In this document: piece by piece, positions 59,011 to 64,000 of the stretch
Numbering within the stretch: the first letter of the stretch is position 1
Layout: each line of letters begins with the position of its first letter
Source: Theobroma cacao
Lineage: Eukaryota; Streptophyta; Magnoliopsida; Malvales; Malvaceae
Length of the DNA: 64,000 nucleotides
Reading direction: 5' to 3'
Assembly: GCF_000208745.1 (NCBI RefSeq)
Contig: NC_030858.1
Location: forward strand, 14,826,788 to 14,890,787
Notes under the pieces: generated by a model
Told to the model about the DNA's origin: nothing
What the model saw: only the letters and a program-made list of their open reading frames with translations
The model's database searches: none
Position numbers and translations under genes: made by a program

Positions 59011-60969
59011 TCAATCAAAAGAGGGTCTTGAATTTGTATTTCCTCTTATCAAAGTCTGATGATTCATCAGTTCTAAGTGGATAGATAGAAGATCAACATG
59101 ATGGGAATGAAGAGATTCAAGGTCGAATGATAAAAAAGATCTAGAGGATATGATTTTAGGGGATGCAGGTTTGAGGTTTGGTTTGATAGTGGACTCAGCT
59201 ATTCTAGCAGATTTTCTTCTTCTGAAGACTTTGGTCTTTGTAGCCATTGTTTTTCTTCCTTTTCCAAAAGGTTTCTCAGAAATTGAACTAGTGATTTCTA
59301 CCTTCTCTTTGTTCTAAATTTGTTAGGGAGTGATCACTTCATTTTCTTTTTGTTTTGACTGAGCTTCTTGTTCTTTCTTCTCTTTTCCTTTAGCTTGGTC
59401 AACTGTGTCTTCTTTAAACATTTCAACAATGAAATCTGATAGCAGTATGCCTTCAAATTCTTCAGGAGATTTTTCATTTGCTTTTGTAGTTGTTGATCTC
59501 CTTTATTTAGATTTGGTTTTTGACCTTTTGTTTCTTTCTCTATTTCTTTTTCTTGATCATTTTTTTCTGTCACTTTTCACTCTATTTTTCCTTCTTAATC
59601 CCTTTAGTTGGTTTTTCTCTAAGACTTCATGATTTTGATCTTTGTTCTCATTTTCAGCTTTTTTTTAACAGTTTCATCTTTATGGTCAGATGCATGAATG
59701 TCAAATTGCTCTGTGGTAATTTTTTCACTTGAGGCACTTGCGGTTATAACATGATTGTCAAAAGTAGGGGTTTAGTTCCTTTTTCTTTGAGAATGAGGTC
59801 TTCATGAGTTTTTCCTAAATTTTAACCATCTTTTCAATTTGTTCAATCAACTTCCTATCAATTCTCATTAAAAGATTGAGCATCATTTCACTTTGAAAGG
59901 GGGGTTGACTACTCTTGAGTGAGGTGTGGAGAAAGTTTCTGTGTCTTGGGGATTAGGGTGCCTCTAATGGACTTGATACATTCTTTCTTGTCCAGCTTGT
60001 ATCCTATCTTTAATAGACTAGCCAAGAAAATTCCTTGATCTTTGCTCTTCATCAAATCTGCTTGAAACCTTAAGCTTCAAATTTCGTTTTTCTTAATAAG
60101 AGATGAAATGACATTACCATTTGGTAGGTTTGCTTTATCTCCCAATTATATCCCTTTAATTCTTTCAATCATAAATCTAGCTACATTTAGTGGAATCTCA
60201 TTGAAAGCAGACTCTATTAACTAAAGATCTTATGCACTTACTTAACTCTCTCATGAAGTGTAGAGGCAATGAAGTAGTGAAAAATCCTCAACTGTGCATT
60301 CTTAATGTCACTTACATAACTTCTAAAAGGAAAATTCTTTTTTCTACCAGTTACTGTTTCCCAAAAAGGACAAAGGTCATATTTCTCTAGAACTCTAAAT
60401 TCTCTTATCTCAAATTCTGTTTTTAGAAATTCTCATAAATCTTTGGCAGTAATTTGAAATTCTTTTCCACTCAAAAAAGCATTTAGACTATCTTTTACAA
60501 ATTCTTCTAGATTCACCAATTCATCCTTATTCAGAGCAATACTAGAATAAAATTCTTTAACTAGTATTGGACTAAATGCCTTATCTCCAAAAATGCTTAT
60601 ATTTTTCAATTTTAACTCATCAAAATACCTCAGCAAATCAGTCTTTATAATAGGTATTTCATCAAAATTGGGCCAATCGAAAAACTTTCCACATGAGATG
60701 GTTGCATTTTCTATCTTTTTAAACCTATAAGCATGTGCCTTATTTCTAAATTGAGAGTTTGAAGTGTTACCTTTCTCGATGAAAACCCTTGTTACAATAG
60801 ACCTTTTTATTTTTGCTGTCATTTTCCCCTGACTTTCCCGTTTTGTTTTGGTTGAAGAACCTTGAATGATTTTGCTTCTTTTCTTTGGTGGTAGGGCAGG
60901 GGAATCCCTAGCTAATCTCTTCTCTTTCCCTTTGTCTGTAGCCTTGCAGGTGAGAGAAGTTCTAGCCAT
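59011..60969 (-). pseudogene. Putative plant transposon protein ORF in E4
   Basis: The ORF has its own start codon (MARTSLTCK at 60969) and is open to 60433, with frame changes and stops afterwards. Landmarks match E1 in order: RFKKIENA, CGKFFDW, DELKLKN, LVKEFY, LEKYDLCPFW, FHYFIAS, ARFMIERIK, NLPNGNVISSLI, then a low-complexity basic tail ending near 59011 with FRRRKSARIAE. The TAG at 60221-60223 occupies the same homologous codon as TAG 4575-4577 in E1. Function unknown. The family name is from memory and should be tested. Confidence 0.7.
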
Positions 60970-61322
60970 GGGTTTTGCTGATGGTGAGTGCTAGTCTTAG
61001 AGCAAAACATAGACAAAAAACTAACTTACAAAAATCAAATTCAGTTAATGAAAGCTAAAATAAATATAGTTACTACTACTACTATTACTTGTACTGCTAC
61101 TAGAGATAAAGTGCACCAACTTGATGACTCCCTATGGTTTCCTCAAAAGTATGTCTATCAATTATTAACCTAAGGAAAAATATAAGCATCATTCAATTTT
61201 AATGCCAGCACATTATTGAATGATATTCGTGTATGTGTGAAATCTTTTAATAGGAATATCATGGCATCTGGATGAGTTTATACCAATGCAAATTTTAAAT
61301 TAGTACTTGATTCCATAGGTTT
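60970..61322. other. Leader-like sequence 5' of the E4 ORF
   Basis: About 350 bases upstream of the E4 ORF start with no LTR, primer-binding site or Gag recognised. Confidence 0.4.
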
Positions 61323-63707
61323 TGTCATGACCCGAAACTCTTATCGAGCTCGTGACAACCGTCGCGAAGCCTCAACAGACATTCTTCACCTCGAATGCCG
61401 ATCGAAACCTCACAAGGCTCTCGTATCAACTTTCGCACTTCCACGGGGAGCAATAGTTATCAAATATCGTAATTCGAAAGATTACGAGTCATTTTCAAAT
61501 AAGAACATAACATATTGTTTTCTGGCTCATAGGGGCATTTTCGTCATTTTTCATAAAAAATCTCAAAACTTGCTAAAAATGTAGTAGGTAAGCAGAAAAT
61601 ATATATTTAGTGATTTAAAAACAAATTAAGTATCTAAAATGTTCATTTGAAGTGAATTTGACCATTTGAATATAATAAAATATTCAATAAAATAAACTAT
61701 TTTCTTGTAAAATAATTTTTATAAAGCTATCGAAAAATAATTCTTATAGCGTAAAAGTTAATTATATTCATATATACTATAAAACAAATAACCAAAGCAT
61801 AAAATTACTTTTACAGTGACACGTGGTCTCACATCTAACCAAAATGTATCGGAAGCTGAAAACTTATAGCTTTTGCCGATTCAAGTCCCAATAAAGGTCC
61901 TTGTCAAAGTCAGCTAACTATGGAATTCCCCGAGCCTGAAATGTGAGGAAAGGAGGGTGGTGAGATTATAAAATCCCAGTGAGTAAACAGACACAATCTA
62001 AACTATCTAAAGGTGAGTAAATGGAGACGAATTAAAATATTTTTTTCCAATATATGTTTCATAACATGAATATTCAGTTTACTCAATTAATCAACATGGC
62101 TTATATATCTCATAAAACTTGGCTCCTGCCAAAATCGTTCTCGCGGGTACCTTCGTCAAGGTATTCCACTGAGATCGCCAAGGCTGTTAAATGTCTCATA
62201 CCCATGAACATGTTTTCGCATCTGACACACAGTCGTTCATTGACGTTGGCTGAGTCTCACTCTCACGCGGTGGTCCACGTGAAGTGCACTCAAATCTTTA
62301 CCCCAGGAGATACTTCATCCAACATCTCCCCCCGGAGGTAAATATATAATTGGGTTACCGTGCCCCTCTCATAGGCAGTCCACGGAAACCCCCACCACTA
62401 TAGTGACTATGGATTATTTTATCTACCACCTGATTTATAAAATCTTTATCTGCATGACATGGCAATTTATCGCAACCTAGCCTCTCAAGGCTGAATATAT
62501 AGTATATATAATTTTGATACAAATACCGACTTTGCCATTCATTCTCACATATTGCTATAGGTCATATAATTTAAAACACAATTTATAACACAAGCAGACA
62601 ATCTCCAATTACTCTATTTTCAAAACCAGTATTCAATTTTCCAAAAAATTTATAAAATCATTTTATAAAATCACAATTTTTTCCTAAAACATAGCAATTT
62701 ACTATTTAAACCCATTTTTTAAAAATCACACAATTGTATAAAACTACTTTAGATAATTAAGACGATAATAAGTTTACTCACAGTTCTAGGAGTCGATGTA
62801 CTCCTAATCCCAGTCTTCAAGCACAATCTCTGTACTTTTACTAGTATGCTTTACTCACCACCTATCCACAATGTACAATACATAATTCACCACATCAATG
62901 CTTGACCATTATAAAATCAATTCAGGCTCGGTGTATATGTATGATATGATATGCAACTTATCCGACTACCGCTTAAATGCGATGTTGACCTAATTTGGCC
63001 TATTATCCGATTAAATGACAATTGTATCCGATTTGATTCCAAATTGCTCCATTTCATTTCTAATACCTCAATTCACCAAACATTATTCAAATAGCACCAA
63101 TTTTCGCATCAAAACCTTCCCATTTCTTCATGGAAAAATTCGGCCATTACAGTGCACTAACACCGTGATTTTTCCTACTTAATTTTCTCACCATTATTCA
63201 TCATTTTCTAAGCCATTTCTCTTGAAATAATAACAATCCATCACCCACACACATCAAGGAAGATTCGGCCATGAAGATTCATGGGGAAAATGAATTTCTT
63301 TCTTGTTGTTTTGTTTCTAAATATGCTAAACTAACTAAAAACACTAACATATCTTAAAATCAAATCAATCCAACATCTTTTTCTCTCCTTACCCATTTTG
63401 ACTAGCCATGAATTCATCATGAAAACATGTAATTTAATCATGGAAAATAAAGAGAAATGCATGGGAAAGGTAGATCACAAGTCAAAATCAAGAAATTTTA
63501 CCTTTTGTCACTTGTTTCCTTGAATTTCCCACACTTTTCTCTTGAAATTCTTCACCTAGGGTTTGTTCTTCCTTTCTTTCCCTCTCTTCCTTGCTTGGCT
63601 GAATATTTGGAGAGATAATGGGTTGATTTATGCTGATTTTTAAGTTAAATAATAAAATATCCTAAGCTTGACACATGGCATGTTTCCATTGGTCTAAATT
63701 TTAAATA
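61323..63707 (-). mobile_element. Second Gypsy (Del/Tekay-style) LTR, running into the gap
   Basis: Begins TGTCATGACCCGAAACTC at 61323, like TGTCACAGCCCAAATCTC at 48602. It has the same internal plan (an AGTGAGTAAAC block near 61978 comparable with AGTGAGTGAAC near 49042, and a CACCTAGGGTTTG/pyrimidine-rich stretch near the far end). Its end is lost in the N run, so solo or full-length status is unknown. Confidence 0.6.
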
Positions 63708-64000
63708 NNNNNNNNNNNNNNNNNNNNNNNNNNNNNNNNNNNNNNNNNNNNNNNNNNNNNNNNNNNNNNNNNNNNNNNNNNNNNNNNNNNNNNNNNNNNN
63801 NNNNNNNNNNNNNNNNNNNNNNNNNNNNNNNNNNNNNNNNNNNNNNNNNNNNNNNNNNNNNNNNNNNNNNNNNNNNNNNNNNNNNNNNNNNNNNNNNNNN
63901 NNNNNNNNNNNNNNNNNNNNNNNNNNNNNNNNNNNNNNNNNNNNNNNNNNNNNNNNNNNNNNNNNNNNNNNNNNNNNNNNNNNNNNNNNNNNNNNNNNNN
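63708..64000. other. Assembly gap (N)
   Basis: Unresolved bases. The gap starts inside the repetitive Gypsy LTR, a common cause of assembly breaks. Confidence 1.

Larger units (their letters stand above)
57373..61322 (-). mobile_element. Copia-type element E4 (3' LTR plus transposon-protein ORF), 5' part cut
   Basis: The 3' LTR 57373-58616, polypurine tract and an internal region with a PF20167-like ORF are present. The element is interrupted or ended at 61322 by a Gypsy LTR. No gag, protease or RT is visible between 60970 and 61322, so whether it ever had them is unknown. LTR and ORF are both related to E1 but strongly diverged, which makes E4 an independent older member of the same lineage. 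Confidence 0.75.

Overview
The window is nuclear DNA of a flowering plant. The evidence is spliced genes with GT-AG introns, orthologues of the plant proteins CYP59 and a Pumilio (APUM5/6-like) protein, and dense Copia, Gypsy, hAT, Mutator-like and Helitron-like debris. The gene and repeat style suggests a dicot, but the species cannot be fixed from sequence alone. A run of N fills 63708-64000.

Layout. 1-17.6 kb is a stack of Copia-type LTR retrotransposons, all on the minus strand. A complete element E1 (1523-9449, two LTRs, 5-bp target duplication CCAAT) sits inside the gag-pol of a related element E2 (1-1522 and 9450-10350). E2 abuts a third, unrelated and degenerate Copia element E3 (10351-16440). 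The RNase H of E3 is interrupted by a solo LTR (10935-12027) related to the E1 LTRs. A fragment of a plant transposon-protein gene follows at 16441-16728. At 18038-18364 there is a short Copia-like LTR.

19.25-29.8 kb holds a 14-exon plus-strand gene for CYP59, a nuclear cyclophilin with an RRM, a CCHC zinc knuckle and a charged arginine-rich tail. 31.1-45.8 kb holds a minus-strand, convergent gene for a Pumilio RNA-binding protein with eight PUF repeats. Each gene appears to use one non-canonical GC-AG intron. The Pumilio introns host a hAT-type element with a perfect 8-bp target duplication, a Mutator-like element with 29-bp terminal inverted repeats, a TRIM-like miniature LTR pair and several tandem repeats.

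46-57.3 kb is AT-rich and gene-free. It holds foldback MITEs, three Helitron-like 3' ends, a 95-bp SINE with a 12-bp target duplication, and a 2.95-kb Gypsy solo LTR with target duplication ATTAT. A paralogous copy of the solo LTR's empty target site survives at about 56.4 kb. 57.4-61.3 kb is a fourth Copia-type element, E4, with a 3' LTR and an ORF. It is cut by a second Gypsy LTR that runs from 61323 into the gap.

Most notable observation. E1 has gag, protease and integrase, but in place of reverse transcriptase and RNase H it carries a foreign ORF of the 'putative plant transposon protein' type. The same ORF occurs in E4, with an in-frame TAG at the identical homologous codon in both, and a related fragment lies next to E3. 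This looks like a non-autonomous Copia lineage that exchanged its polymerase for another gene and still moved.
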